Notes: generated by a model not told the origin, from the letters alone. A DNA stretch of 64,000 nt from Methylotetracoccus oryzae (GCF_006175985.1 NZ_SRSH01000011.1:114792-178791), one strand, 5' to 3'. Counted from the first letter of the stretch, positions 1 through 9,290 are shown. Program-made: numbers and translations.

Positions 1-932
1 GCTTGGAGTAGACGGGTGATCTCGGTGGCGGTTGCCAGTGCGCGCCGCCCGGCTCGCCCCGACACCAACGGCTCGCTGCGCGTCTTCACGCAGTCGATGA
101 AATGCTCGATCTCGGTCCGCAGCGCATCCCCATTCTCGAAAACCGATTCCTCGCTGAGGATTTCCGGAATGCCGGGAAACATCTCGCCCTCCCCCTTCCG
201 ATGGCAGGTCAGCACGCGGTTCTGGAAATCGACCGAGTAGTAGGCGCTGGGCATGAACAAGCGCATCTTGCGCTCGACCTTCAAACTGACGCGGCTGGCG
301 GTCACATTCGCGACGCAGCCATTCCTGAACACGAGCCGCGCGTTGGCGATGTCCACGTCACCGGTCAATACCGGCACGCCTTTCGCGTCGATCCGCTCGA
401 GCTCCGCATCGACGACGTCCAGGATGATGTCGATGTCGTGGATCATCAGGTCCAGCACGACGCTGACATCGTTCGCGCGCGGCTTGAACGGCGCGAGCCG
501 GTGGGATTCGATGAACAGCGGCTTGTCGTCGCGCAGGTTCAGGCCGAGGATCGCTGCATTGAAGCGTTCGAGATGGCCGACCATCAGCACCCGGCCGCGG
601 CGCTCGGCCAGGTCGATCAGTTCGTCCGCCTCTGCCACGGTCACGGTGATCGGCTTTTCGACCAGCACGTCGGCTCCGGCGTCGAGGAAATCGCGCGCTA
701 CCGCATGGTGGACACTGGTGGGGACGACGACGCTTACCGCGTCGACCTGACCCAGCAACTGCCGGTGCTCCGTGAAAGCCGGTACGCCGAGTTGGGCCGC
801 GAGCCGGGCCGCCGCATCGGGATCCGTGTCGCACACGCCCACGAGACGACAACCCGGCAACGCGGCATATTTCTCTGCATGAAACCGGCCGAGATAACCC
901 ACGCCGATGACGGCGCACCTGACTTCATCCAT
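1..932 (-). CDS. gnnA: Gfo/Idh/MocA oxidoreductase, GnnA-like (3' end outside window)
   Basis: The gene reads off the left edge; about 310 codons are visible with no stop. The N-terminus has a Rossmann fold with a GVGYLGRFHAEKY motif near residue 10, and VEKPIT, the EKP signature of the Gfo/Idh/MocA family, lies near residue 95. The start is the ATG at 932, 26 bases after the lpxA stop. In Acidithiobacillus ferrooxidans an oxidoreductase (GnnA) and an aminotransferase (GnnB) lie between lpxA and lpxB and convert UDP-GlcNAc to its 3-amino form, which LpxA then N-acylates. The family and position match here, so GnnA is the best guess: NAD-dependent oxidation of the sugar 3-OH in the cytoplasm. 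The aminotransferase would have to lie just beyond the left edge. The family call is firm; the exact substrate is inferred from context. Confidence 0.75.
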   Translation of the reverse strand, partial: MDEVRCAVIGVGYLGRFHAEKYAALPGCRLVGVCDTDPDAAARLAAQLGVPAFTEHRQLLGQVDAVSVVVPTSVHHAVARDFLDAGADVLVEKPITVTVAEADELIDLAERRGRVLMVGHLERFNAAILGLNLRDDKPLFIESHRLAPFKPRANDVSVVLDLMIHDIDIILDVVDAELERIDAKGVPVLTGDVDIANARLVFRNGCVANVTASRVSLKVERKMRLFMPSAYYSVDFQNRVLTCHRKGEGEMFPGIPEILSEESVFENGDALRTEIEHFIDCVKTRSEPLVSGRAGRRALATATEITRLLQ

Positions 933-958
933 TACGCGGCTCCCGTCCGTCTCACCCT

Positions 959-1735
959 TTACTCAGTCCCGGCGTCGCGCAACTCAAAGAACGCCAGCGT
1001 ACCGCGTTTCGAGCCGCTGCCCAGCCAATTTCTCAAATACCGGATCTCTTCGGTATCGGGCAGTCCGCTCAAATCGCTGCGCGCCCGCAGTAGGCGATAG
1101 GCCCGGGAGATGGCCCGCAGCCGTTCGCCGTCGATGCCGGCTCGCCTGAGACCGATCAGGTTCAGACGGTAGTGCTTGCCCGGACGGCCACCGACCATCG
1201 TGTAGGGAATCACATCCTTGTTGATGCCCGCCAGACCCTGCAGCATCGCGAAACTGCCGACGCGGCAGAACTGGTGCACCATCACGCCCCCGCCGAAGAA
1301 TACGCGGTCACCGACACGGGTATGGCCACCCAGTGTCGCCCCGCTGGCCAGGATATTGTGGTCGCCCATTTCGCCGTCATGGCCCAGATGGGTGTTGTTC
1401 ATCAGGTAGTTGCCCGAGCCGATCCGCGTGGAGCCCAGCGGCGCCGTGGCGCGACTGATCGTGACCCCTTCGCGAAAGACGTTGTTCTCGCCGATGTCCA
1501 CGTAAGTGATCTGGGCCGGATCGAAGCCGAGATCCTGCGGCAGCCCGCCCAGCACCGCGTGCGGGTGCACCGTGTTGGCCGCCCCCATACGCACGTGCGA
1601 GTGAATGACGGCATGTGCACCGATCTGGCAGCGGTCGCCGATCTCTGCCCCTGCTTCGATGACGGCAAATGGGCCGATGCTCACATCTTGACCCAGTCTG
1701 GCTTCGGGATGAACGATCGCCGTGGGATGAATCAT
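959..1735 (-). CDS. lpxA: Acyl-ACP--UDP-N-acetylglucosamine O-acyltransferase (LpxA)
   Basis: LpxA performs the first step of lipid A synthesis in the cytoplasm, moving a 3-hydroxyacyl chain from ACP to UDP-GlcNAc or, in some bacteria, to the 3-amino sugar. At 258 residues it has the usual length. The hexapeptide repeats of the left-handed beta-helix run through the first two thirds, and H119 in LGHDGEMG matches the E. coli catalytic H125. VHQFCRVG near residue 155 is the conserved segment that follows. G167 aligns with E. coli G173, part of the acyl-length ruler, so a long chain is not excluded. An AGGAG stands just before the ATG at 1735. xerD ends 29 bases upstream and a GnnA-like gene follows, rather than the usual fabZ/lpxB neighbours, which suggests a 3-amino sugar acceptor. 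Confidence 0.95.
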   Translation of the reverse strand: MIHPTAIVHPEARLGQDVSIGPFAVIEAGAEIGDRCQIGAHAVIHSHVRMGAANTVHPHAVLGGLPQDLGFDPAQITYVDIGENNVFREGVTISRATAPLGSTRIGSGNYLMNNTHLGHDGEMGDHNILASGATLGGHTRVGDRVFFGGGVMVHQFCRVGSFAMLQGLAGINKDVIPYTMVGGRPGKHYRLNLIGLRRAGIDGERLRAISRAYRLLRARSDLSGLPDTEEIRYLRNWLGSGSKRGTLAFFELRDAGTE

Positions 1736-1764
1736 GACTCTCCTACGAAGTTGGCGTCCGACCG

Positions 1765-2658
1765 TCAGCCCCTCGGGTGACAGCGGCTATGCAGTTCCTT
1801 GAGACGTTCCTGCGCGACGTGCGTGTAAATCTGGGTACTGGAAAGATCGCTATGCCCGAGCAACATTTGCACGACGCGCAGATCGGCTCCGTGGTTGATC
1901 AGATGCGTGGCGAAGGCGTGACGAAGTGTGTGCGGCGACAGGTCGGTCGTTATACCGGCCAGTAGAGCATACCGTTTGATCAGATGCCAGAAGGCCTGAC
2001 GCGTCATCGGCATGGCCCGGGCCGTCACGAACAGTGCAGCACTGACCCGACCGCCGAGCAAGTCCCGCCGTGCTCCCGCCAGAAACCCGTCGACCCATTC
2101 CTGCGCGACTTCCCCGTAGGGAATGAGGCGTTCCTTGCTGCCCTTGCCGGTAACCCGCACGACGCCCTGCCGGGTATTCACCTGGTCGACGCGCAGTGCG
2201 ATCAGTTCGCTGACCCGCAGGCCAGTCGCATACAGCACTTCCAGCATCGTCCGGTCTCGGAAACCGAGCGTCTGTTCGACATCAGGAGCGGCCAGCAGGC
2301 GCTCTACATCGGCCTCGCTCAGTGTCTTGGGCAAGGGCCGACCGACGAAAGGGGCCTGCAGCGATGCGGCAGGATCGCCATCCATCCATTGCTGGTCCTG
2401 CGCGCAGGCGTAGAACTTTTTCAGCGTCGAAACCAGACGTGCGCTGGAGCGCTGGCTGACCCGGGCGCGGTGCTTGTGGGCGAGATACGCCTCCAGATCC
2501 GCGGTGCTCACCCCGAGCAGGGTCCGCTCCGACTGCCGCAGCCAGTTCGCGAAGAGCCTCAGGTCGCTGCCGTAGGACTTGCGAGTGTTCTCGCTCAAGC
2601 CCTCCTCTATCCACAGAACATCCTGGAAACGCGCGATGATCCGCTCGTCATCGGCCAT
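1765..2658 (-). CDS. xerD: Site-specific tyrosine recombinase XerD
   Basis: XerD works with XerC at dif to resolve chromosome dimers under FtsK control. The 297-residue length is typical. The N-terminal SAM-like DNA-binding domain covers about residues 1-100. The catalytic set is complete: R148 (ATGLRVSEL), K172, H243 and R246 (HTLRHAFATHL), H269 and the nucleophile Y278 (STQIYTHV). The ATG at 2658 lies inside the end of ogt (11-base overlap), so translation of the two is probably coupled. Placement between ogt and lpxA makes it part of the long rpsP-led transcription unit rather than a mobile integrase. Confidence 0.93.
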   Translation of the reverse strand: MADDERIIARFQDVLWIEEGLSENTRKSYGSDLRLFANWLRQSERTLLGVSTADLEAYLAHKHRARVSQRSSARLVSTLKKFYACAQDQQWMDGDPAASLQAPFVGRPLPKTLSEADVERLLAAPDVEQTLGFRDRTMLEVLYATGLRVSELIALRVDQVNTRQGVVRVTGKGSKERLIPYGEVAQEWVDGFLAGARRDLLGGRVSAALFVTARAMPMTRQAFWHLIKRYALLAGITTDLSPHTLRHAFATHLINHGADLRVVQMLLGHSDLSSTQIYTHVAQERLKELHSRCHPRG

Positions 2659-3193
2659 GCTGTCCGGCTTCGATCGAGATGGCGCCCGCCTCGTGGCGGA
2701 GCAGCCAACGTTTCACGGCGAGCCATGGGCCGTCTGTGGCACCGCAGTAGCCGCCCAGGCCGTGTTCGCTGACGACCCGATGACAGGGGATCACGATCGG
2801 GAAGTCATTGGCGCGACAGGCGCCCGCCACGGCGCGGGCGCTGCTGCCCAACCGGGCAGCTACCTGGCCGTAGCTGAGGGTAGTACCGGGCGTGATCGCG
2901 CGCAACTGATCCCAGACGCGCCGCTGGAACGGGGTGCCGATGCAGCGAACGGGGACGGCGTTGACGGACGTAAATCCGCCCTCGAAATAGGACTCAAGCT
3001 GCGCCAGCGCCTCGGCAATCAGCGGCTCACCGGAATCGGATACCTCGGTGCTGGGCTCCAGCGACAACTCGATGCCAGTGATGGCATCCGGCCGTTCGGC
3101 ATAGACGAACACCGTACCGAAAGGCACCGGGAGCACTCCACGCAGGGAGCCGGCAGGCTGCGATCTCGCGCGGAAGGCAGACGGGGAACCCAT
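2648..3193 (-). CDS. ogt: Methylated-DNA--protein-cysteine methyltransferase
   Basis: This suicide enzyme repairs O6-methylguanine by moving the methyl group to its own cysteine. At 181 residues it has the usual Ogt/AGT length. The active site IPCHRV places the acceptor Cys at residue 137, and GTPFQRRVWDQLRAI followed by LSYGQVA is the family's DNA-binding helix-turn-helix region. There is no Ada-type N-terminal regulatory domain, so it is a constitutive Ogt-type enzyme. The ATG at 3193 lies 33 bases after rplS, and the 3' end overlaps xerD. Its presence in a ribosomal-protein operon is unusual; growth on C1 compounds might increase alkylation load, but that is speculation. Confidence 0.92.
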   Translation of the reverse strand: MGSPSAFRARSQPAGSLRGVLPVPFGTVFVYAERPDAITGIELSLEPSTEVSDSGEPLIAEALAQLESYFEGGFTSVNAVPVRCIGTPFQRRVWDQLRAITPGTTLSYGQVAARLGSSARAVAGACRANDFPIVIPCHRVVSEHGLGGYCGATDGPWLAVKRWLLRHEAGAISIEAGQHGR

Positions 3194-3226
3194 GCGTCCG
3201 TTCCGCGCGCCGCCCCCGCAGCGGAC

Positions 3227-3567
<341 letters not shown>

Positions 3568-3577
<10 letters not shown>

Positions 3578-4335
3578 CGCTGTGTTCCTCTCTCTCGATT
3601 CTCGAATTCCTGTATAAACTCGTCGAGCAATTGCCGCTGGTCCCCGTCCAGATGCTCCGCGACCAACAGGTCCGGGCGTCGGAGCCAGGTGCGCCCCAGG
3701 GACTGCTTCATTCGCCAGCGCTCAATCGCTGCATGGTCGCCGCTGGACAACACAGTGGGCACGGCCAGACCATTGATTTCGGGCGGCCGCGTGTAATGCG
3801 GATGATCCAGCAACCCGGCCGTATGCGACTCGCACACGGACGACTCCTCGTGCCCCAGCACCCCCGGCAGCAAGCGCGTCACCGCATCGAACAGGACCAG
3901 CGCCGGCAACTCACCGCCGCTCAGCACGTAATCGCCGATCGACCATTCCTCGTCGATCTCCAGCGCGATCACCCGTTCATCTATCCCCTCGTACCGGCTC
4001 GCCACCAGCACCAGTCGCTCGCACTCGGCGAAGCCGCGAACTGCTTGCTGGGTCAACAAGCGGCCCTGCGGGCTCAGATGAATCACCCGCGCCGCCTCGG
4101 GCGCGTCATCACGCGCGGCCCGGATCGCCTTGCACAGGGGCTCGACCTTCATCACCATGCCCGGACCACCGCCATAGGGCCGGTCGTCGACCGTGCGGTG
4201 CCGGTCCGTCGTGAAGTCCCGAGGGTTCCAGAGCCGGCAACTCACGATCCCCCGGTCGATCGCCCGGCCGGTGACGCCGTGGCGCAGCGCTTCGCCCACC
4301 AACTCCGGAAACAGGGTCACGATGTCGAAGCGCAT
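3568..4335 (-). CDS. trmD: tRNA (guanine-N1)-methyltransferase TrmD
   Basis: TrmD methylates G37 of tRNAs that read CNN/GGG-type codons, preventing +1 frameshifting. The 255-residue SPOUT-family protein begins [13 protein letters not shown]. It has the knot-forming segments [12 protein letters not shown] and [18 protein letters not shown] that bind S-adenosylmethionine, plus the preceding [11 protein letters not shown] signature. The C-terminal domain contributes HPHYTRPPE. The gene starts 12 bases after rimM and its stop overlaps rplS by 10 bases, so this is an operon interior gene. Confidence 0.97.
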
Positions 4336-4347
4336 GGGCGGCCAGCG

Positions 4348-4851
4348 CTAGAAGTCTTCGTCCCAATCCACCTCGATCAGCCCGCCATCCAAGTCGACCG
4401 AACGAACGGTGTCGGGCTGCACGAACGGGATTAGCCGCTCCCGCTCTCCCGACACCACCAGCACATCGTTGGCACCGGTTTCAAGCACTTCATTGACCGT
4501 ACCGAGGACGCAGCCATCGAGGTTGCGCACGGTCAGCCCCAACAGGTCGACCTGATAGTATTCGCCGGCAGCCGGCGGCGGAAAGCACGCTCGATCGACG
4601 GTGACCTGGCACCCCTTCAGTAACTTCGCCTCTTCCGGCGTCTCGATACCCTGCACGGCCGCCACGACGAATCCGTGTCCCTGCGGCTTGCCCTGCAACA
4701 CTTCACAGGCGCGCGTCAGGCCCTTGCCTTCGAGCCACCATGGCTGGTAGCGCAAGATGTTCTGCGGGGGGTCGGTGAACGAGCGGACCTTGACCCATCC
4801 CTTGATGCCATAACTGCCGGCCACGGCGCCGATGACGACACGTGACTTCAC
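4348..4851 (-). CDS. rimM: Ribosome maturation factor RimM
   Basis: RimM binds S19 and helps mature the 30S head before 16S processing. The 167-residue protein starts with the family signature IGAVAGSYGIKGWVKVRSFTD and has a C-terminal PRC-barrel with LGTVNEVLETGANDVLVV and LIPFV. It sits between rpsP (35 bases upstream) and trmD in the conserved order. Nothing about it looks unusual. Confidence 0.96.
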   Translation of the reverse strand: MKSRVVIGAVAGSYGIKGWVKVRSFTDPPQNILRYQPWWLEGKGLTRACEVLQGKPQGHGFVVAAVQGIETPEEAKLLKGCQVTVDRACFPPPAAGEYYQVDLLGLTVRNLDGCVLGTVNEVLETGANDVLVVSGERERLIPFVQPDTVRSVDLDGGLIEVDWDEDF

Positions 4852-4886
4852 GTGTCCGGTCCGTGCAGACGACGCCGGCGAAGCCG

Positions 4887-5147
4887 TCAGACGACGGCGG
4901 TCGGCTGCGCGGCGATTTCCTTGAGCAAGGACACGACGCGATCGGACGCTTTCGCGCCCGTACCCAGCCAGTAATCCGCGCGTGCTCCGTCGATCTTCAA
5001 GCGGACTTCGCCGCCACGGGCGATCGGGTTGAAAAAGCCGATGCGCTCAATGTACTTGCCGTCACGGCGCGAACGGCTGTCGGCGACGACGACATGATAG
5101 AACGGACGCTTCTTGGCGCCACCGCGGGACAAACGAATCGTGACCAT
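4887..5147 (-). CDS. rpsP: 30S ribosomal protein S16
   Basis: S16 is an early-binding 30S protein needed for assembly. The product is 86 residues, beginning [20 protein letters not shown] and containing [10 protein letters not shown], which are diagnostic. The frame is open for ten more codons upstream, but the ATG at 5147 is preceded by GGAGG seven bases away and matches the family N-terminus, so it is the real start. It is the first gene of the operon, and a perfect TATAAT lies about 40 bases upstream. Confidence 0.97.
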   Translation of the reverse strand: MVTIRLSRGGAKKRPFYHVVVADSRSRRDGKYIERIGFFNPIARGGEVRLKIDGARADYWLGTGAKASDRVVSLLKEIAAQPTAVV

Positions 5148-5185
5148 CAACTCCTCCACGGAGGTGCATTGTAACAAAGCCGGGT

Positions 5186-5215
5186 ATTATAACTCAGCCC
5201 GAAGGCATGAAGGAA
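5186..5215 (-). promoter_or_regulatory. Probable sigma-70 promoter of the rpsP operon
   Basis: On the minus strand a perfect TATAAT occupies 5191-5186, about 40 bases before the rpsP start. The -35 region 17-18 bases upstream (TTCCTT or similar) is weak, as is common for promoters of highly expressed ribosomal genes. A second TACAAT at 5173-5168 is closer to the gene but has an even poorer -35 element. The position fits transcription of rpsP through gnnA. Confidence 0.6.
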
Positions 5216-5290
5216 GTAGCATGCACCCTGAAGGCGACGCCGTGAGCGGCAAAGCTGAAGAGGCCTCTCCGGCGGTCGAGTGCGCGAACG

Positions 5291-5316
5291 TAAAAAAGCC
5301 CGCGTAACGCGGGCTT
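5291..5316 (-). terminator. Rho-independent terminator
   Basis: A perfect 9-base stem AAGCCCGCG / CGCGGGCTT with a 3-base loop (arms 5296-5304 and 5308-5316) is followed on the minus strand by a run of six Ts. It serves the candidate small RNA and/or dnaE and insulates them from the rpsP promoter about 100 bases further on. Confidence 0.85.
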
Positions 5317-5461
5317 GCGGTTCTATTTATTGTTCTGTGCCCGGCTATGGCCTGTGTCTGGACGCAAGCCCCGGTGACGCATTGTAGTTATTCTTCACAC
5401 AACGCCCCAAGGGCGCTCCTCCTCTTTGGCGACGTTCGTTGGCGTCCCGTCCCTGGAAACG
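5291..5461 (-). ncRNA. Candidate small RNA between dnaE and rpsP
   Basis: About 170 bases on the minus strand are bracketed by a promoter-like pair (TGGACA at 5495-5490, 16-base spacer, TACACT at 5473-5468) and by a strong intrinsic terminator. No protein frame with a ribosome-binding site is present. The predicted RNA has GGA-containing segments (AGGGACGGGA and AGAGGAGGAG) and a short CGCCC/GGGCG hairpin; GGA motifs recall CsrA/RsmA-sequestering RNAs, but that link is only suggestive. It does not match 6S, 4.5S, tmRNA or RNase P RNA signatures. It could instead be a long dnaE 3' untranslated region. Confidence 0.42.
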
Positions 5462-5467
5462 ACGCAA

Positions 5468-5495
5468 AGTGTATAGGAAAAAAACAGTCTGTCCA
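5468..5495 (-). promoter_or_regulatory. Possible sigma-70 promoter of the candidate small RNA
   Basis: TGGACA (5495-5490) and TACACT (5473-5468) are separated by 16 bases that include a run of Ts. Each hexamer differs from consensus by one or two bases. The predicted start, near 5461, gives a transcript of about 170 bases ending at the terminator. Confidence 0.45.
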
Positions 5496-5525
5496 CCAGA
5501 TTCTTCACTCGTGGACCGTAGGGCC

Positions 5526-5563
5526 TTTCCGATCGACCGTAAATTCCTGCTGTTGATCGGAAA
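5526..5563. repeat. Inverted repeat downstream of dnaE
   Basis: A perfect 9-base inverted repeat, TTTCCGATC (5526-5534) and GATCGGAAA (5555-5563), with a 20-base spacer, lies about 30 bases after the dnaE stop. There is no T-run, so it is not a standard terminator; it may stabilise the 3' end of dnaE mRNA or be a protein-binding site. Confidence 0.4.
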
Positions 5564-5590
5564 TCCAGTGTAAGCCGATCCGCTCGGAGC

Positions 5591-8500
5591 TCAGTTGTAA
5601 AGCAGACGGACCCGATCGGGCCCCAGGGTCTTTTTCAGGCGTTGCAACAGGTCTTCGGCCGGGCGTACACGCCACTCCGCACCCAGTTGTAGCCGCGTTT
5701 CCGCGCCTGCCCCGCGGTAATCGATCACGATCGGGCAGCCCCCGCCCTGGAAAGGCTTCAGCACGGCTCTGAGCTGGCCGACGCGACCGGCTTCAGCGTC
5801 CGGTGCGGCCGCTGCTCCCACCGGCCAATCGATCACGAGCTGCCGCGCAAAACGGGCTCGCGCCGCCTCGATGCTGTGCACCCGCTCGGCGCTCAGGCGT
5901 GTCTGGCCGGTGAAGTCGTCCAGCGCCAGCGTGCCCTCGACCACGACCAGCGCATCCTTGATGAGCGCCTCTCGGGACTGATCGAAAGCCTCCGAGAACA
6001 CCGCCACTTCCACACGACCTGTCCGGTCATCGAGCGTGGCGAAGGCCATCCGCTTGCCGGACTTGCTTTGCCGTGTGCGCAACTCCACGACCAGTCCGGC
6101 GACGACGACCCTGACCTCCTGGCGCCCACTCCCGCGGTGGCCGTCCAGGCTGACGGCGCCGAGCTTACTGCTGATGATCGCAGCCAGTTCCGCTTCATAC
6201 TCCGTGATCGGATGTCCAGTCAGGTACAGCCCCAGCGTCGATTTCTCATGCGCCAGGCGTTCGCGTTCGGTCCATGGCTCGACCGGGGCAATCGCCAACG
6301 TGGTCGTCCCTGTCACCGTCGCAGGGTGCAAACCGAACAGATCATCCTGCCCCATCGCGTCCATCGCGAGATGCTGTTCTGCCACGCGCATGGCCTCCGG
6401 CAGTGCGACCAGTAGCGCGGCGCGATTGGCTTCCAGGCTGTCGAGCGCTCCGGCACGGATCAGGGCCTCCAGCACTCGCCGGTTGACCTTCCGCAAATCG
6501 ATCCGCCGGCACAGGTCCACCAGGTCGACGAAGGCCCCGTTGCGTTCGCGCTCCTCGACCACTTCGCCGATTGCCGACGCGCCAACCCCCTTGACGGCGC
6601 CCAGCCCGTACAGGATCGTGCCGGGGTCCTTCACGGTAAAGCGGTGCTCCGAACGATTGACGTCCGGCGAGAGAACGGTCAGGCCCATCTGCCGACATTC
6701 CTCGATCAGCACGACGACCTTGTCGGTATTGTCCATGTCCGCGGACAGCACGGCCGCCATGAACTCCGCCGGGTAGTGGGCCTTCAGCCAGGCGGTCTGA
6801 TACGACACCAGCGCATAGGCGGCGGAGTGCGACTTGTTGAAGCCGTACTCGGCGAACTTTTCCATCAGATCGAAGATGAACGAGGCGACCGACTCGTCGA
6901 CCTTGCGCGCGGTCGCACCACTGACGAAGATGCCGCGCTGTTTCGCCATCTCCTCGGGCTTCTTCTTGCCCATCGCCCGGCGCAGCAGGTCGGCTTCGCC
7001 CAGTGAGTAGCCCGCGAGCACCTGCGCGATCTGCATGACCTGCTCCTGATAGACGATCACGCCATAGGTCGGCTTCAGGATGTTCTCGAGCAGCGGGTGG
7101 GGATACTCGACCTTGGCGCGCCCCTGCTTGCGGTTGATGAAGTCGTCCACCATGCCCGACTGCAACGGACCGGGGCGGAACAAGGCAACCAGCGCGACGA
7201 TGTCTTCGAAACAATCGGGCTGCAGGCGCTTGATCAGATCCTTCATGCCGCGCGATTCGAGCTGAAACACCGCGGTGGTGGCGTAGCGCTTCAACAACTC
7301 GTAGGTCTTGGGATCGTCCCGCGGGATCGCAGCGATATCGACCGGCGACTCGCCCCGTGCGGCACGCGTCCGGTTGATGGTCTTCAGCGCCCAGTCGATG
7401 ATGGTCAGAGTGCGCAGGCCTAGAAAGTCGAACTTCACCAGTCCCACGGCCTCGACATCGTCCTTGTCGAACTGGGTCACGAGATTGTCGCCGCCGGCGT
7501 CGCAATAGAGCGGCGTGTAGTCGGTCAGCCGGGACGGCGCGATCACCAGACCGCCCGCATGCTTGCCCGGATTGCGCGTCAAGCCTTCCAACGACTTTGC
7601 CAGGTCGATCAGCGCCCGCACCTCCTCGTCGCTCTCATACCAGCGCCGGAGGTCCTCGCTGTCGTTCAGGGCCTTGTCCAGCGTGATACCGAGTTCAAAT
7701 GGAATCAGCTTCGCGATCTTGTCGACGAAACCGTAGGAGTGTCCGAGGACCCGTCCAACATCGCGTACGACGGCCTTCGCTGCCATGCTGCCGTAGGTGA
7801 TGATCTGGGAGACACGGTCGCGGCCGTACTTGCGCGCCACATAGTCGATGACTTCGTCGCGCCTTTCCATGCAGAAATCGATATCGAAGTCGGGCATCGA
7901 AACCCGCTCCGGATTCAGGAAGCGCTCGAACAGCAGATCGAATTCGAGCGGATCGAGATCGGTGATTTGCAGCGCGTAGGCGACCAACGAGCCAGCACCG
8001 GAGCCGCGCCCGGGACCGACCGGGATGCCCTCGCTCTTCGCCCACTGGATGAAATCGGCCACGATCAGAAAGTACCCGGGAAAGCCCATCTGGCGAATCA
8101 CCGCGAGTTCCAGTTCGAGGCGGTCGCGATAGACCTTTGCCGTGGCCGCGTTGTCGACCATACCCGCGGACACCAGACGCTGCTCCAGACCCGTGCGCGA
8201 CTGCACGGCGAAATAATCGTCCAGATGCATACCCTCGGGGACCGGAAAATCCGGCAGCGAAGTCTGCCCCAGTGTCAGTTCAAGGTTGCAACGCTTGGCG
8301 AACTCGACCGTGTTCTCCAGTGCCACCGGGAGATCGGCGAACTGCTCCGCCATCTCGTCCGGGCTCCGCAGGTACTGTTCCGGACTGTAATCGCGCGGAC
8401 GACGCGGGTCCTCGAGCACCCGACCCTGATGGATGCAGACGCGGGCCTCGTGCGCATCGAAGTCGCCTCGCCGCAGGAACCGGACGTCGTTGGTCGCAAC

Positions 8501-9085
8501 CACCGGAGCCCCTGACTCCTCTGCGAGCAGCACCGCATGATCGATGTACTCCTCCTCCCGCGTGCGCCCAGTTCGCTGCAATTCCAGGTAATATCGGTCG
8601 CCGAACACCCGCTGCCAATGAGCCAACTCGCGCCGCGCTTCGCCGACGTTCCCGGAAAGCAGCAGCCGGCCGATGCGACCCTCGCGCCCACCGGAAAGCG
8701 CCAGCAGACCTTCGCTGCGCTCGGGTAGCCACTGGGGCATCAGCATGGGGATACCCTGGCGTTGATGTTCGAGATAGGCCTTCGAGATCAGCTCGACCAG
8801 ATTTCGGTATCCAGCCGCGTTCTGCACGAACAGCGACAGCCGGTCCGGCGATCCCGGCTCAGCTTCGTTCAGGACCCACAGGTCCGCGCCGACGATGGGC
8901 TTCACGCCGCGTTTCAGCGCCGCCTTGTAGAACTTGACCAGCGCAAACAGGTTGGATTGGTCGCTGATCGCGACGGCGGGCATGCCCAGTTCGGCAACAC
9001 GCGCGACCAGATCCCCGATGCCGGGTAGACCGTCGCTCAGGGAGTATTCGGTGTGGACGCGTAAGTGGATGAATCGCGGTTGCAT
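5591..9085 (-). CDS. dnaE: DNA polymerase III subunit alpha
   Basis: DnaE is the catalytic subunit of the replicative polymerase. The start is taken at the ATG at 9085, giving 1164 residues, nearly the length of the E. coli protein; the frame is open for 23 codons more upstream, but these do not resemble the family. The N-terminal PHP domain begins FIHLRVHTEYSLSDG and continues to KPIVGADLWV near residue 60. The polymerase core has PGRGSGAGSLVAYAL and the catalytic aspartates in PDFDIDF. The (HhH)2 region and an OB fold lie in the last third (EVRVVVAGLVVELRTR). It appears to be transcribed alone, with about 200 bases between its start and the rmlD stop. Confidence 0.96.
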   Translation of the reverse strand: MQPRFIHLRVHTEYSLSDGLPGIGDLVARVAELGMPAVAISDQSNLFALVKFYKAALKRGVKPIVGADLWVLNEAEPGSPDRLSLFVQNAAGYRNLVELISKAYLEHQRQGIPMLMPQWLPERSEGLLALSGGREGRIGRLLLSGNVGEARRELAHWQRVFGDRYYLELQRTGRTREEEYIDHAVLLAEESGAPVVATNDVRFLRRGDFDAHEARVCIHQGRVLEDPRRPRDYSPEQYLRSPDEMAEQFADLPVALENTVEFAKRCNLELTLGQTSLPDFPVPEGMHLDDYFAVQSRTGLEQRLVSAGMVDNAATAKVYRDRLELELAVIRQMGFPGYFLIVADFIQWAKSEGIPVGPGRGSGAGSLVAYALQITDLDPLEFDLLFERFLNPERVSMPDFDIDFCMERRDEVIDYVARKYGRDRVSQIITYGSMAAKAVVRDVGRVLGHSYGFVDKIAKLIPFELGITLDKALNDSEDLRRWYESDEEVRALIDLAKSLEGLTRNPGKHAGGLVIAPSRLTDYTPLYCDAGGDNLVTQFDKDDVEAVGLVKFDFLGLRTLTIIDWALKTINRTRAARGESPVDIAAIPRDDPKTYELLKRYATTAVFQLESRGMKDLIKRLQPDCFEDIVALVALFRPGPLQSGMVDDFINRKQGRAKVEYPHPLLENILKPTYGVIVYQEQVMQIAQVLAGYSLGEADLLRRAMGKKKPEEMAKQRGIFVSGATARKVDESVASFIFDLMEKFAEYGFNKSHSAAYALVSYQTAWLKAHYPAEFMAAVLSADMDNTDKVVVLIEECRQMGLTVLSPDVNRSEHRFTVKDPGTILYGLGAVKGVGASAIGEVVEERERNGAFVDLVDLCRRIDLRKVNRRVLEALIRAGALDSLEANRAALLVALPEAMRVAEQHLAMDAMGQDDLFGLHPATVTGTTTLAIAPVEPWTERERLAHEKSTLGLYLTGHPITEYEAELAAIISSKLGAVSLDGHRGSGRQEVRVVVAGLVVELRTRQSKSGKRMAFATLDDRTGRVEVAVFSEAFDQSREALIKDALVVVEGTLALDDFTGQTRLSAERVHSIEAARARFARQLVIDWPVGAAAAPDAEAGRVGQLRAVLKPFQGGGCPIVIDYRGAGAETRLQLGAEWRVRPAEDLLQRLKKTLGPDRVRLLYN

Positions 9086-9290
9086 TGGCGTCGGGAAACG
9101 TCGTCGAACATTCAGCGACCCGCGAACGACACGGGCGGCCCGGACAGATTGCACCCCGCTGGACGGCGTGGGCGGGGGGTTGGAAAGGCGGAGCAGGGGC
9201 GCGCTTGCCTGGATTCTCCGCTCGGCTCTCCGGCGGCCGCCTGCGCGTCATCGTCGCATAGCGCCGCCGGCCCGTGTCGCACGGAAGCGC

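Noticed and set aside
1765..2658. Phage or integron integrase
   Set aside because: The protein is a full-length XerD embedded in a housekeeping operon with no attachment site or mobile genes around it.
5291..5461. 6S RNA as identity of the small RNA candidate
   Set aside because: The 5' and 3' ends are not complementary over a long closing stem and the central bubble pattern is not seen.
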